Assembly (NCBI GenBank): GCA_033032865.1
Contig: JAWHQI010000074.1
Location: 9,170,501-9,234,500 of the forward strand
DNA from: Dactylorhiza incarnata
Lineage: Eukaryota; Streptophyta; Magnoliopsida; Asparagales; Orchidaceae
Direction: 5' to 3'
Length of the DNA stretch: 64,000 nucleotides
This document shows, piece by piece, positions 36,248 through 47,917 of this stretch. The position numbers and the translations under genes are program-made. The first letter of the stretch is position 1; each line of letters begins with the position of its first letter. Below the pieces are notes generated by a model that saw only the letters and a list, made by a program, of their open reading frames with translations, was not told where the DNA came from and did not search any database.

Positions 36248-38517
36248 GATGGGAAGAGTGAGAAACTGCACATCAGATGGAGTCACAGATGAGTGTGAGG
36301 TTGGAGAGATGGATGACACAAAGAATGGGTGAGTCTCATCAAACGTGACGTCACGTGAGATACGAAGACGACGTGTAACAGGTTCATAACATCGATAGCC
36401 CTTGTGCTCAGTACTATACCCAAGAAATACACATGGGACGGACTGAGCAGAGAGCTTAGTGCGCTCTCGTGGTGGGAGAAGGACGTAACACCGACAGCCA
36501 AAAACACAAAGATGAGTGTAACATGGAGGTCGAGAGTACAAACACTCACGAGGACACTGGCCCTGAAGGAAGGTGGATGGATGCAGGTTAATAAGATAAA
36601 CAGTAGTGGAAATAGCCTCAGCCCAAAAGTGAGGAGGGACATGAGATGAGATAAGAAGAGTGTGTGCTGTCTCGACAATATGATGATGCTTCCTTTCAGC
36701 GATGCCATTCTGAGCGTGGGCACCGGGATAGGAAAGCTGGGGGAGAGTGCCATGAGTAGCCAGCAGATCTCGAAAAGCATAAGAGAGGAACTCCCACCAA
36801 GAATCAGAGCGAAAAATACGAATGGAGGAGGAAAACTGGGTGCGCACCATAGCAGAAAATGTAGCATATATCTAGAAGAAATCAGAATGAGCATGCATAA
36901 AGTAAACCCAATAATAATGAGAATAATCATCAACAAATATAACATAATATCGATGACCGCCTTTTGAAACAAAAGGTGCGGGACTCCAGACATCAGAATG
37001 AACTAAATCAAAAGGACGTGAAGATCTTGACTCACTAGACGGATAAGGGAGTTGGAGTTGTTTACCAAGCTTACAACCCGTACAATAATGAGACCGATCA
37101 ACAGAAACACGACCCAGAAAACCATGACTAATAAACGACACAAGGCGCGAGCCACTGGGATGACCAAGACGGTGATGCCACTGAGAAAAGGCCACCGAAG
37201 GAAGACAAAAGGTGACAACAGCAGGAGATGACGAAGTGGAAGGAAGATGGAGGCGATCAAGGACGTACACCCCACTACGGAGACGGCCAACTCCAAGGAG
37301 TGTCCCTGTCAGACGATCCTGCACACGACAAACAAACTCATTAAAAACAACAAGGCAACCAAGCAATGTGAGTTGGCTGGAGGATATAAGATTCATGGAT
37401 AGCTTGGGTATGTAGGCCACGTCGGGGATATGAAAATGGCTAGTATGAAGGAGGCCACGACTAGTAATGGGGAGAATAGTACCATTGGCTACCATGATAC
37501 TAAGGGCGGGGGAAACAGGCTGGCAGGATGAAAGGTGTGTGGCATCATGAGTCATATGAAAAGAAGCTCCAGAGTCAAGAAACCAGTCGGAGGAAGAGAT
37601 ACCTGAAGGGGCAGAAGCTGCCGACTGAGAGGTAGAAGCATCCGGTGAAAGAACTGAGACAGTAGAGCGAGGCAGGGATCCTTGAGAAAGCTGCTGAGCA
37701 ATCTGTTGTGCAAGCTCAAAAATAGAGAGAGACTGTGCCACAGCAGAGAAAGGAGCACCGGGAGCACGCTGCTGACCAGACTGCTGAGCTCTCTGAAGTT
37801 TGCGGCACACAGATATGATATGCCCAAAGCACTGACGGTAGTGACAGTGGACAGATGGGCGATGGGGAGCACCAGACTGAGTCGAAAGTGGCGCCGGAGG
37901 ACGAGGAACAACGAGCACTGGAGCACTATAACCTGGAGAGGGCAGCAAAGCAGCACTGACAAGAGATGACTGCAGTGGAAGCTGGGGAGCAGCCAGAACA
38001 GCGTGAGGCATCCCACCAGGAGAAATAGCGGAGTCCAAGGAGTGGAGACGAGTCTCCTCAGCGATCACCAAGGCTAAAGTATCGCTGAGAGACGGAGGGG
38101 GATGCCGGTGTAGAAGCTGAGCGCGAATGGACTCGAACTCGGAGCGTAGGCGCATAAGAAACTCAAACAAGCGCTGACAGTCGCGATCCCAAGAGATAGC
38201 AACACACTGAGGGAATATTGCATAAGGGGAAGGAGCCATCTCGTCGCACTAACGCCAAAGATCAAGGAGCTCGGCAAAGAAGGCCTGAACAGACGGATCA
38301 CGCTGGTAGCAGGTGCCAAGGGTCTGGAATAGAAAGTTGCGCAGGGCCTGACTGGACGGCTGATAGATACGGCGCAAGTGATCCCACATCGCCTTGGCTG
38401 TAGGGCTCGTAAATAGCCATTCGAATGGGAAGCTCGCACGATTTATAAATCACGGCAATCGTGCGAGAATCGTCCGAGCGCCATCGCGCTAAGTCGAATC
38501 CCTGGGTGGAGACGGCC
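36248..38517 (-). pseudogene. Copia-1 gag C-part, protease, integrase (copy 2)
   Basis: Duplicate of 17424-19692 but better preserved. After the 455-codon frame (38239-36872) there is a single TAG, and the same frame then stays open (36850-36245). It covers the integrase core, with RSDSWWEF (second Asp; family usually NGGEY) and GIAERKH (Glu), and the C-terminal FGCRCYV...VFLGYS region. S1 then interrupts the gene. The zinc-knuckle Cys-to-Arg change is shared with copy 1. Confidence 0.85.
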
Positions 38518-39931
38518 TGATGCGCAAATCTTAGCACACCGCTATAGGCGGTAGCAAGACTGCGGCACGAAACGGCAGTGAACCGGTCGTTGTCAAGTAA
38601 TAATATGAGGAAGTAAATCCCCAAGTATCGAATCTCTCAAGGAACACAGTAAGGTGGAGTTAACGTTCGAGGAAGGACTTGAGATCGAAGTCCTTTGGTC
38701 GGATGGAATGCGGAGGGGGGTTGATTTGGTTGTGGAAAATAAAAGAAAATGCTACGAATACTCCTATGCAGGCCTTGAGCGCACTGCTTCACCGGGCGGA
38801 TGGATTACTACACGGGCCGCTATGCACCGATTCGCTTGGCGGATGGAAGAGTAGGCTTACAGATGGAGTGGGTCACACTGGCGGAATGAGGGTCGCAAGC
38901 ACCTTGTCACAAAGATCACACCTAACAATTGCTAGTGTAGCAAACCCAAATCGCTCACACCATAATCACCACAAGAGCTCACCTCAAGCACTCTTACACA
39001 AATGATATCATTGCTTAACAATGAAATACAAATTAAAGCAAGTGCAGAGTACAAACATCATCATAAAATAGAAGATTACACTGCAAGCAACAATAACCCA
39101 CGAAGAGAAAAATGCAAGAGATACGACCGAATCCGGATGCTTGCTGTAGATTCACGGTAGGAATCGTCGGGTTGTCAATCCGCGTCCTAGCTCGGTCCCA
39201 GCTATCGACCGGGGTAGAGGAGGGCTGTCACTTCCTCCAAATGGACCCGTCTTCTCCGGTAAGCTACAATCCGGCCACGTCCGTTGCGAAGAACTCCTAG
39301 CTTGGTGATGAAGATGAGTGTAGAATCCTCTCCTTGAAACACTTGGATGATGCGAGGTGGCCTCGGGCGAAAGGTGGAGGAAGAAGGAGAGAAAAACGGA
39401 GCTGGAACTCCCTTGCGGCGGAAGAAATTGCGGAACTGAAATCTGTCCAGAAAACCTAAAAATCGCAGTTTAAATAGAAAAGTTACAGAATTTGTTCATG
39501 CACGATCAAACGCACGACCGTGCGTTTAAACGCACGACCAGAATCCGAAATCTGTTTCGGGCCATAAATGAACGCGCACGATCGCAGCCGACCGTGCGTG
39601 AGTAAAACGCACGACCGTGTGATTCATGCTGACATGAAAACTGGGCAATATTGATGATCTACCCACCTGCACAGCACCAAACAGCACGCCCACACAGCTG
39701 GGAATACTCTTCCAGCTCAATCCAAATGCATAAAAAGGGTTGGGGAGCACCCGGTGCTTACCCCCAACAAACACAGTGCGCAATTGCACACCAAATTGGG
39801 CCCAAAGAGTGCACTTTGTGAAGAAATGTGTTCAAGCGAAGTTTAAGCGATAATTAACTAAAAGATAAGTGCAAATGCCTGAAAACTACCCCAGTTGAGT
39901 CCGAAAAAGTGTATATAAATGGGACTCATCA
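38518..39931 (-). repeat. X 3' LTR (copy 2)
   Basis: Duplicate of 19693-21106. With the 5' LTR at 43251-44653 it delimits the complete X element. The two LTRs differ at a few percent of sites by eye; for example the last 25 bp have GTGTATATAAATGGGACT here and GTGTTGGGACT at the other end. Confidence 0.85.
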
Positions 39932-41757
39932 CACCCCCAGACTTACCTGTTTGTGCGTCCCTAGCAAACAAATCCGGCGGAGTAGGAAAAGCATAGCTAG
40001 CCAAAAAAATTGCAAACATGGAATAGAATGCGAAGTTGCATACTTGTGTGCATAGAAGTTCATTAGAAGAAGTTTCTACATATGATAGCTAATTTATAAA
40101 AGTGTAAATGCGCAAAAAGAAATTTATTTTTACTCAAAAATGGAATACTGGTGAATCGCGAGGTCATGCGCAGTACGAAAGTAAGCAAGTCGCGAAGGTG
40201 AATGTTACCCAAGACCGGAACTCGGAATTATCTCCGTTGAAATCCATCAACGTCGAGAACGATAAGCTCGCCCGGTCACACTCTCTCCACGGCGCTAGTG
40301 AACTCACAAGACAAATCGATAGGACTTTAGGTTTACATGAGGCTTGGGTTACGGTTTGGAATGCAAACATAAACGTGAAGGCTAATCGCAACCCAATTGA
40401 GCACACAAAAATGCTAAATCATAGCAGCCTCAATAATACACGTGTAACACACCCCCACACATGACTTTGAAACCGGGTGTGCACACGGCCTACAACAATC
40501 AATACCATTATATGCTTCAATTAAAGCGCTAGGGATATATATATTTTTTTTCTTTTTCTTTTTCTTTTTCTTTTCTTTTTATCCCCAAATCAATTAGCAC
40601 AATTCTCAGCACATAGACATTTTTTAAAACTTCCACATCAACACTGAAGTTTCGCATCACCGCACCGCATTGGAAAATTACAATTCATAAATGCTTTTAG
40701 CTAAATTTTGGTTGCGATAATAGGATTAGCTTTTAGGCCTTGGTGAAGTATGGTGGAGCTGAACCAAAAGGTTGGGTAGGCACAAAATGGGCTAACAACG
40801 GTTAGCGTATAGGAAAGGTAAAACAAAGCTCAAGCTTGCCAAAAAGATGGCCTACGTCACGCTCAACTTGAAAATCGTTCGCACCCATGCTTCGAGAGTT
40901 GCTTGGGGCAAGTTCTTAGCCCTCGAGAAAGGTAATCCTTCCTCCCGACTCAAGCAACACGAACCTCACGTTTGCCTACACACAATACCACGCTACCGCT
41001 AGATTCAACCACATTCTCCATTTTGAGTAAAATAAACGAAAATCTACGCAAATCAACTAATTATAAATTAGGAGCATAAATAAGAACTAATTCTACTCAA
41101 ATCCCTATACAAGACATGAGTACTCAATTAGAGCACTACAAGAGTCAACATGTCACTTCATCTTGTAATTTTTTGGGCTAATACAACAATTTCTACATCA
41201 CAACCAAGAATTGAATATACAGGAGCATACAAACAAGCGAGTGCGCGCTAAAGTGTGTGAAACGGTGTGTGATGCATATGAACAAATTTACTATATGGAT
41301 AAAATAAAATTACTTCTAGTATGCAATGCAGCATGTGCGTGCACAGTGGGTAACGAACAGCTCTCCCCCAGACTTAATCTACGCAATAAGGTAAGTTGAA
41401 ATATCAACATGAGTGTAAGAGAATGAAAAGAGGAGAGGTTACCCCATGCTCAGATATGAGCATACCCGAAGATTTGGCGTTAAATTCTGAAAATTTAGCT
41501 CCAAGAGTCCGCCACCAAGGAAATTGCCGCACACCTGCAGGCAAAAGACTCCACGCAAAAATATATATGTAAAACTAAGCTATTAGCATGTTAGAGAAAA
41601 AATAACGCAACAAAAACTTGGGTTGTCTCCCAGCAGCGCTTTTGTTTATCGTCCTTAAGCTGGACTTAATACCTGTATTATGCAGTTTTTAAGAAGATTG
41701 TCTAAGCACAAAAACAGAAATTAATAAATCCTAATTATTACATGCTCAACAAAATGA
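39932..41757 (-). other. X non-coding interior with two purine tracts
   Basis: No supported frame. AAGTCTGGGGG occurs on the minus strand both at the LTR edge (39932-39944) and about 1.4 kb upstream near 41365, like a terminal and a central PPT. 41596-41757 exists only after copy 2 and includes CTTGGGTTGTCTCCCAGCAG. Confidence 0.6.
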
Positions 41758-43008
41758 TCAACTATAAGTTGATTTAAAGTAGTAACTAGAAATAAAAGAA
41801 ATGGGACCGAAGACCCAACAGCAGCAGTCCAGAAGATCAGGAGCTTTCCATCTCCAAATTTCATCTTTCTTCATCCTCTTCCTCTCCTCCAATCGGCGGT
41901 CATGGATGAAGTATCGTTTACCACCCTGCACCCAGTCCTTCAAGGAAAAAGCAGGCAATGATGATGAGGTGGAATAGACGATTGATTTCATCATTGCCAT
42001 CTGCTTTCCCTTCCAAGACTGCCACTTAGAATTACCCAAAAATGGGTCTAGATATTCATGCACCTGCATGGGGATATATGAAACATTAGAAATTAAAGCA
42101 GGAGGGGAAGCAGGAAGGATGAATTCATTAGGATCAGCATTAAAAGAAGGGGGATTAGGAAATAAAATAGATGAAGAACTAAAAGAATCAAACAAAGGAG
42201 TGATCCCTGTTTCACTCCTAGCAGGTTCCACAAAAGACTCAATGCCGGATGCAATAGAATCACTGCAGGCAGAATATGAGCAGCTAGGAACTTCGATGAT
42301 GAGATGGACCTTCTCCTCCGGTGATGAGGTAGAAACCTCATCACTAAGGAAAATATCCTCCTCGGTGCAACTCGGCGCAGCTTCGGGATCCATTGGCTCA
42401 TCCTGCACATCTAGAAATTCGGCAATAAGAGCAGAAGATACATTCATACTGATACAAGAAAATATCTGAGTAGAAATAGGGCTCAAGATAGATTCCGATA
42501 GGAGGGAAGAAATATCCTCAGATACAGAATCCACAGGAAAGGATGGCACCATAGAGGAAGGAAACTCCACAATGTCGTCGTAGTGATCAACAACGACGCT
42601 GATCGACGCATTCGTTGTGCTCCCAAGTTGATCCAGGAGCCTAACGTATGTGTCATCAGCGATGGAAGGAATGGTGGCATAGGAAGGCAGTGGAATGGAG
42701 ATAAGTGTTGGCTCATCATCCTCTTGCAATTGCAATTTCCATTGCTCACAGTCTTTCAGCGCGTGATCAAAACTCTGACAACACAAGCAGCGCTTCCCAG
42801 TAGGTTTTGACCATGGAGAGGCCAAACCACCCAGTGAAGGCGATGCTCGCGATGGAGACGCATAATTATAATATGTAGGTTAATTGTATGAATATCTAGA
42901 TTCTCCATACGATGAACTATACGGATTATAATGATGGCTTCCTAAATGACAAGCATCACTAGAATGACTAAATGATTTACACCATCTACATTGTTGATAA
43001 GCATACAT
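41758..43008 (-). pseudogene. X gag-like protein with two zinc knuckles, one stop
   Basis: The frame runs from ATG at 43008 to 41758 (417 codons), interrupted once by TAA at 42882-42880 (codon 43). Before the stop there is CRWCKSFSHSSDAC (residues 7-20); after it comes CLCCQSFDHALKDC. Both fit CX2CX4HX4C, the nucleocapsid knuckle. The rest is acidic and Ser/Pro-rich, then basic near the C-terminus (RRLEERKRMKKDEIWRWK). The knuckles imply RNA binding, and the product could be a minimal Gag/NC. I know no close named family. Downstream of the stop, 355 codons remain open from Met at 42825. Confidence 0.65.
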
Positions 43009-43227
43009 ATTGGTGTAAAGATGGATTCACAAATAATATAAGCTGAAAATTAACTCAGTATGCACGAAGGAAAAATTAAATCAACAGAAACCTGATTTTT
43101 TTAAAATACTTAAAAGCAGATAAAAAGGGAACTTACAAATACTAAATTAAAACAAATGCGATAAACAAATGGAAAAGAACTTATATCTCACAGCTCTCCC
43201 TCTCCAGAAAACTCACACGACTGTGTT

Positions 43228-43244
43228 CCCCGGCAACGGCGCCA
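43228..43244 (-). other. X primer-binding site, tRNA-Asp type
   Basis: On the minus strand TGGCGCCGTTGCCGGGG, six bases from the LTR edge at 43251. It complements the 3' end of plant tRNA-Asp including CCA. It is not a tRNA gene, because only the 3' 17 bases are present. Confidence 0.85.
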
Positions 43245-43250
43245 AAAACT

Positions 43251-44653
43251 TGATGCGCAAATCTTAGCACACCGCTATAGGCGGTAGCAAGACTGCGGCA
43301 CGAAACGGCAGTGAACCGGTCGTTGTCAAGTAATAATATGAGGAAGTAAATCCCCAAGTATCGAATCTCTCAAGGAACACAGTAAGGTGGAGTTAACGTT
43401 CGAGGAAGGACTTGAGATCGAAGTCCTTTGGTCGGATGGAATGCGGAGGGGGGTTGATTTGGTTGTGGAAAATAAAAGAAAATGCTACAACTACTCCTAT
43501 GCAGGCCTTGAGCGCACTGCTTCACCGGGCGGATGGATTACTACACGGACCGCTATGCACCAATTCGCTTGGCGGATGGAAGAGTAGGCTTACGGATGGA
43601 GTCGGTCACACCGGCGGAATGAGGGTCGCAAGCACCTCATCACAAAGCTCACACCTAGCAATTGCTAGTGTAGCAAACCCAAATCGCTCACACCATAATC
43701 ACCACAAGAGCTCACCTCAAGCACTCATACACAAATGATATCATTTCTTAACAATGAAATACAAATTAAAGCAAGTGCAGAGTACAAACATCATCATAAA
43801 ATAGAAGATTACACTGCAAGCAATAATAACCCAAGAAGAGAAAAATGCAAGAGATACGACCGAATCCAGAGGCTTGCTGTAGATTCACGGTAGGAATCGT
43901 CGGGTTGTCAATCCGTGTCCTAGCTCGGTCCCAGCTATCGTCCGGGGTAGAGGAGGGCTGTCACTTCCTCCCAATGGACCCGTCTTCTTCGGTAAGATAC
44001 AATCCGGCCACGTCCGTTGCGAAGAACTCCTAGCTTGGTGATGAAGATGAGTGTAGAATCCTCTCCTTGAAACACTTGGATGATGCGAGGTGGCCTCGGG
44101 AAAAAGGTGGAGGAAGAAGGAGAGAAAACGGAGCTGGAACTCCCTTGCGGCGAAAGAAATCGCGGAACTGAAATCTGTCCAGAAAACCTAAAAATCGCAG
44201 TTTAAATAGAAAAGTTGCAGAATTTATTCATGCACGATCAAACGCACGACCGTGCGTTTAAACGCACGACCAGAATCCGAAAGCTATTTCGGGCCATAAA
44301 TGAACGCGCACGATCGCAGCCGACCGTGCGTGAGTAAAACGCACGACCGTGCGATTCATGCAGACATGAAAACTGGGCAATATTGATGATCTACCAACCT
44401 GCACAGCACCAAACAGCACCACACAGCTGGGAATACTCTTTCAGCTCAATCCAAATGCATAAAAAGGGTTGGGGAGCACCCTGGGCTTACCCCCAACAAA
44501 CATAATGCGCAATTGCACACCAAATTGGGCCCAAAGAGTGCACTTTGTGAAGAAATGTGTTCAAGCGAAGTTTAAGCGATAATGAACTAAAAGATAAGTG
44601 CAAATGCATGAAAACTAGCCCAGATGAGTCCGAAAAAGTGTTGGGACTCATCA
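43251..44653 (-). repeat. X 5' LTR
   Basis: 1403 bp, TGATGCGCAAATC...GACTCATCA in plus-strand terms. Palindrome block at about 44230-44360. It exists only here, since copy 1 of the duplication stops inside X. Confidence 0.85.
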
Positions 44654-45311
44654 CGACCGTGCTGACAGTAGAAGAGTCGGAAGCAGGAGCAGTAATAATC
44701 GGTGTAGGAGCAGGCTCGGAGCCGTCAATGTGACCCCACAAATCTAGGCCACAGAGAATGACACCGACCGTGGCGGACCAAGCCCTGTAATTCCGTTCAT
44801 CAATGATGACATCAGCCCTTTGAAGGAAGGCAGAGGAGTGAGACAAGGCCGTCGAGGATTGAAGATCGGCGTGATTGATCGATTGAAAGAAATAGTAGAA
44901 GCAGTAACAATAGCAATCGACCTCCTCAAGCACAGTCGTGGTTGATGGGAAACTCCTGGGCCAATGTTGAAAGAGGCGTCGAAGGCGACGACACTGGTCG
45001 GGCTCGCCAAGTTCAGTCGAACAAGATGTCAGAAGGATGGTCGAAGTCGACGACACCGTCTGGGCAGTCAATTGGAAGAAGTAGTTGGTGCAGTAGCCTG
45101 CGGGATCGACGAATCGACGGACGGCGACTGACGGGATCGACGGGCAGACTGGATAGATCGGCAAGGGCTCGACGGGATCAACTGGATCGATCGATATTGG
45201 CAACGCAGTAGCTCGACGAGATCGATTGGATTGATCGACGGGATCGATCGGCAGGATGCGGAAGCGGCGGAAATGGCGGGATCGGGAAGACAGCCCGCGG
45301 GAAAACCCTAA
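44654..45311 (-). pseudogene. Copia-1 gag, N-terminal part
   Basis: The minus-strand frame shows ERNYRAWSATVGVILCGLDLWGHIDG, cited here only by its ends NYRAWSATV and LWGHIDG. This is the standard start of plant Copia Gag (UBN2/DUF4219-like). It breaks at 44654, where X was inserted; reading resumes at 38517 with STQGF in the same frame. Upstream (45000-45311) is leader rich in CGACGGGATCGA-like repeats. Confidence 0.75.
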
Positions 45312-45324
45312 GGCTCTGATACCA
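45312..45324 (-). other. Copia-1 primer-binding site
   Basis: Minus strand TGGTATCAGAGCC (initiator tRNA-Met type), directly abutting the LTR at 45325. Confidence 0.9.
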
Positions 45325-45453
45325 TGATAAGAAGAATGAATCTCTCATCTATTCACACTTAAGAATACATATATATATACAGGAGGTGTTCCCAACACCT
45401 AGAGGTGAGCCTTAAGAGGGTCTACCACCAGAATATACATAATACATCTAACA
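45325..45453 (-). mobile_element. Copia-1 5' LTR
   Basis: 129 bp, TGATAAGAAG...ATCTAACA; partner of 28300-28429 and of the duplicated 9464-9593. Followed by TAAAT (45454-45458), the second copy of the insertion target. The LTR is very short for an element that encoded gag-pol. Confidence 0.9.
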
Positions 45454-45458
45454 TAAAT

Positions 45459-45468
45459 AACATCACCC
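45459..45468. mobile_element. Right terminus of the DNA transposon
   Basis: AACATCACCC completes the inverted repeat whose inner part ends at 28299 (and 9463). It is separated from the rest of the transposon by the whole Copia-1 nest. The flank TAA follows. Confidence 0.6.
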
Positions 45469-46223
45469 TAAAATAATTGAGTTTATGAGTGATTGAAAAG
45501 TAGATGGTGCGTTTGATAATCCAAAAGGCATTACGGTGAATTCGTAATGTCCTTATGCGTTCTAAATGCAGTTTTGTGAATATCATATGTAGCCATTTGG
45601 ATCCGGTGATAACCAGATCTTAAATCCAGCTTAGAAAAAATACGTGCCTCAAATAGTTCATCTAGTAGTTCGTCGATTATTGGGATTGGAAATCTGTCTT
45701 TGATCGTTATTTTGTTCAATGCCCTATAATCGACGCAAAACCGTCAGCTACCATTTTTTTAACCAAAACAACAGGGGAACTAAAACTCGATGTGTTTGGT
45801 TGTATTTGGCCAGCTTGTAACATTTCTAGAATTAACCGTTCAATTTAGTTCTTTTGATAATATGGGCATACCTAAAATAATGTCAGTGCCTTCAATATCA
45901 AGTACGTATAAAGTTATGTTGAACTGCTGGGATTGAATGATCAACCTGAGGTCTTTGCATTTACCCATGCATGTCTCTGTCGATCCATTTCCCATGGACA
46001 CCAAAAAATCAGGAATGTTGTGGATGAGAAGTTTAAGGAATTTAGTGTTACGTGTGGAGATGAAATTATGCGTACTATCACCATCGATGAAAACTTCTAA
46101 AGGAGAGTTAGCAATATAAATTGTAAGTCGGAGACCACATGCTATGAAATTTTTGGTTAAGGAGTGAAGATGAACTTCCATTAGACGGCAGTCATCCTCT
46201 TCGGATGGAATATCGATAGGCAT
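45469..46223 (-). pseudogene. Gypsy-1 protease and N-terminal reverse transcriptase
   Basis: Protease frame 46223-45840: the active-site region reads VFIDGDSTHNFIS where the family has DSGS or DGGS, so the catalytic motif is altered; D.ILGMPIL follows. RT frame 45719-45531: [14 protein letters not shown] and [14 protein letters not shown], then a frameshift, then MPFGLSNAPSTFQ-type sequence up to 45469. RT resumes at 27326 (and the duplicate 8490) beyond the inserted DNA transposon. Inactive. Confidence 0.8.
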
Positions 46224-47290
46224 TTCTGGGTAGTCAACCTCATCTATGTCAGATAAGTATAGTAATGAACCCTTGCCCTTACAATTGTGTCCTCGGTGAA
46301 ATTTTTCATCACAATTATAGCATAAACCCTTCTCCCGGCGTGATTGTAGTTTAGTAAAGGAAAAGCGTAATAGGTGGAAATTTAGGTGTTGTACAATAAG
46401 TAATAGGTTTGGAAGGAATGGGCGTGGTCCACGGTAGAGTTTTCTGCGTTGGGGCTTTGTAGTGGGTTATTAAATGTGGGTCATCCATAGTTTTGTCTTC
46501 AAACATGCGGGCTAAAGCATATGCATGATTAATTTCAGTATGTTGTTGGGTGAGAACCGAACGACGACGAATGTGTGGTTGAAGGCCGGATACGAAAACT
46601 CTGGTGAGAAAAGCAGGTTCAAGACCTGGGTTTCTAGTGGTGAGTTCCAGAAATTCTTATTTATATGCAAGAATGGTGGTAGTTGTGGTAACTTTGTGAG
46701 ACCACCGACTGGGTTCTCGTAGGACGGGGACCAAAAAGACTAATCATGGTTGTTACAAAAATTAAAAAGAAAGTGCAGGAGTGTCCCGTAACGTGGCTTG
46801 ATACCAGCGTGAGGTGGGTTTATCTAGATGTAAGGCTGCCAGGACTAGATAATCTTGCGGTTGAATTTAATTATATTGAAAGTAAAGTTGGAGTTTGTAT
46901 CACCAGTCGTTGGGGTCTCTATCCGAAAAATGGGGACAAATAATTTGAAGATTACTGGGTCGTTGAGAAACAACCTGAGATGTTGGCAATGGGGTTCATT
47001 GGCCAAGAAGTCCGTAGAATGAGGTTGATGCCATGTTTGAATCTTGAGCGCTTTTTTGTGAATGTGAAAAACCGGCAACCATCGAACGTTGTATAGCGTC
47101 GAATTTATCCAGAACTTATTTTTCAAAAGTGGCCAATTGTTTAGCTCGTCTCGGGTTGAACGAATCTGGTTGGGCAAGAGAGTCTCCTTAGTTTGCATTT
47201 CGATTGTGATAATCTTATGCAAATCATCCAATTGAGAGGTACGAGTCTCTTGTTCGTCCAAAATGGTGTTCTTGAGCTCCAGGATCTGGT
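46224..47290 (-). pseudogene. Gypsy-1 gag
   Basis: A zinc knuckle CYNCDEKFHRGHNC (46281-46322) precedes protease. Upstream, minus-strand pieces show VFVSGLQPHIRRRSV, typical of the gag capsid end, and a start region near 47261 (MDEQETRTSQLDDLHK). Frames shift several times between them. The 5' LTR and PBS of Gypsy-1 are not recognisable to the right. Confidence 0.65.
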
Positions 47291-47917
47291 TAGCGCCATC
47301 ATGAACAGATTTACGATTGAAATATATTTAGAATGAGTTATTATATGCTCATTCGTTAATTTAGAATGAGTGATTAATGTCAATTCATTAAGGTTTGATT
47401 ATTCATGTTCATTCTTCTTCTTCATGAATCATGCAATTGTGCATTATCAAAGAATTATGTCTAGTTGTGGATGCAAATGCTGTAATTTTGCATGTTGCGA
47501 ATCCAGCATTATTAAAAAAAATTGTCCAACTGTGTTTGCTAACGATATGTTTAATATAGAGGAGGAACACCTTCATATCATGAACAAGAGCAAGGAGCAC
47601 GATTTCTTGGGTTTTCACTATACACGGAATTCCTTCATTTCTTGGATCGATAATGATGCAGTTGTTGACTTGTTATTCAAAGAGGTAATTTTTTGGGATT
47701 ATTTTTGTTTAAGGTCAGGGATTTCCATGTTCTATCGAAAAGTTAGGTAAGCTATTTCACTTAGGCTCTGTTTTGGACAGCTTATGATGATGAATAATCT
47801 ATATTCAAAACGCAAATGCAGTTTTACATCTGTTTGTTTGTGCAGCTCTTAGAAAATCACTTATTTTAAAATTGATGATAAGTTGATTTTTCATAAGCTA
47901 CTCTGGTCAAGCTTATG
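47291..47917. other. Unassigned interval between Gypsy-1 and S2
   Basis: AT-rich; AATGAGT/TCATTC phrases repeat at 47320-47410. A 126-codon plus frame (47370-47750) with a Cys-rich start (CGCKCCNFACC) resembles nothing I recognise. 47766-47917 begins GGCTCTGTTTTGGACAGCTT and contains AGCTTAT inverted phrases, like the end of a MITE cut by S2. Confidence 0.3.

Larger units (their letters stand above)
23854..41595. repeat. Segmental duplication, copy 2 (17,742 bp)
   Basis: Direct repeat of 5017-22770. Its right edge continues naturally into the rest of X (to 44653), the Copia-1 5' end and the Gypsy-1 5' half. Its left edge joins filler instead of T-left. It is therefore the copy attached to the authentic right side of the nest. 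Confidence 0.95.
38518..44653 (-). mobile_element. X, complete non-autonomous LTR retrotransposon (tRNA-Asp primed)
   Basis: Minus strand: 5' LTR 44653-43251, PBS 43244-43228, one gag-like frame 43008-41758, long non-coding interior, PPT from 39941 to 39932, 3' LTR 39931-38518. Flanks CGGCC (38513-38517) and CGACC (44654-44658) match in four of five bases. Removing X and one flank restores an in-frame Copia-1 gag, which fixes the insertion point. The PBS type is the one I know from Athila-like gypsy elements. No pol domain is present, so this is a LARD/TR-GAG-type element. Confidence 0.85.

Noticed and set aside
43228..43244. tRNA-Asp gene
   Set aside because: Only the 3' 17 bases including CCA are present, adjacent to an LTR: a primer-binding site.
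8488..45471. A 9-bp (Mutator-type) target duplication for the DNA transposon, which would restore Gypsy-1 RT spacing best
   Set aside because: The two 9-bp flanks match at only about half the positions. A 3-bp TAA-like duplication fits slightly better but is also imperfect, so I leave the superfamily open.
47370..47750. 126-codon Cys-containing frame as a host gene fragment
   Set aside because: No recognisable domain, no start context or introns I can support; mentioned only within the unassigned interval.
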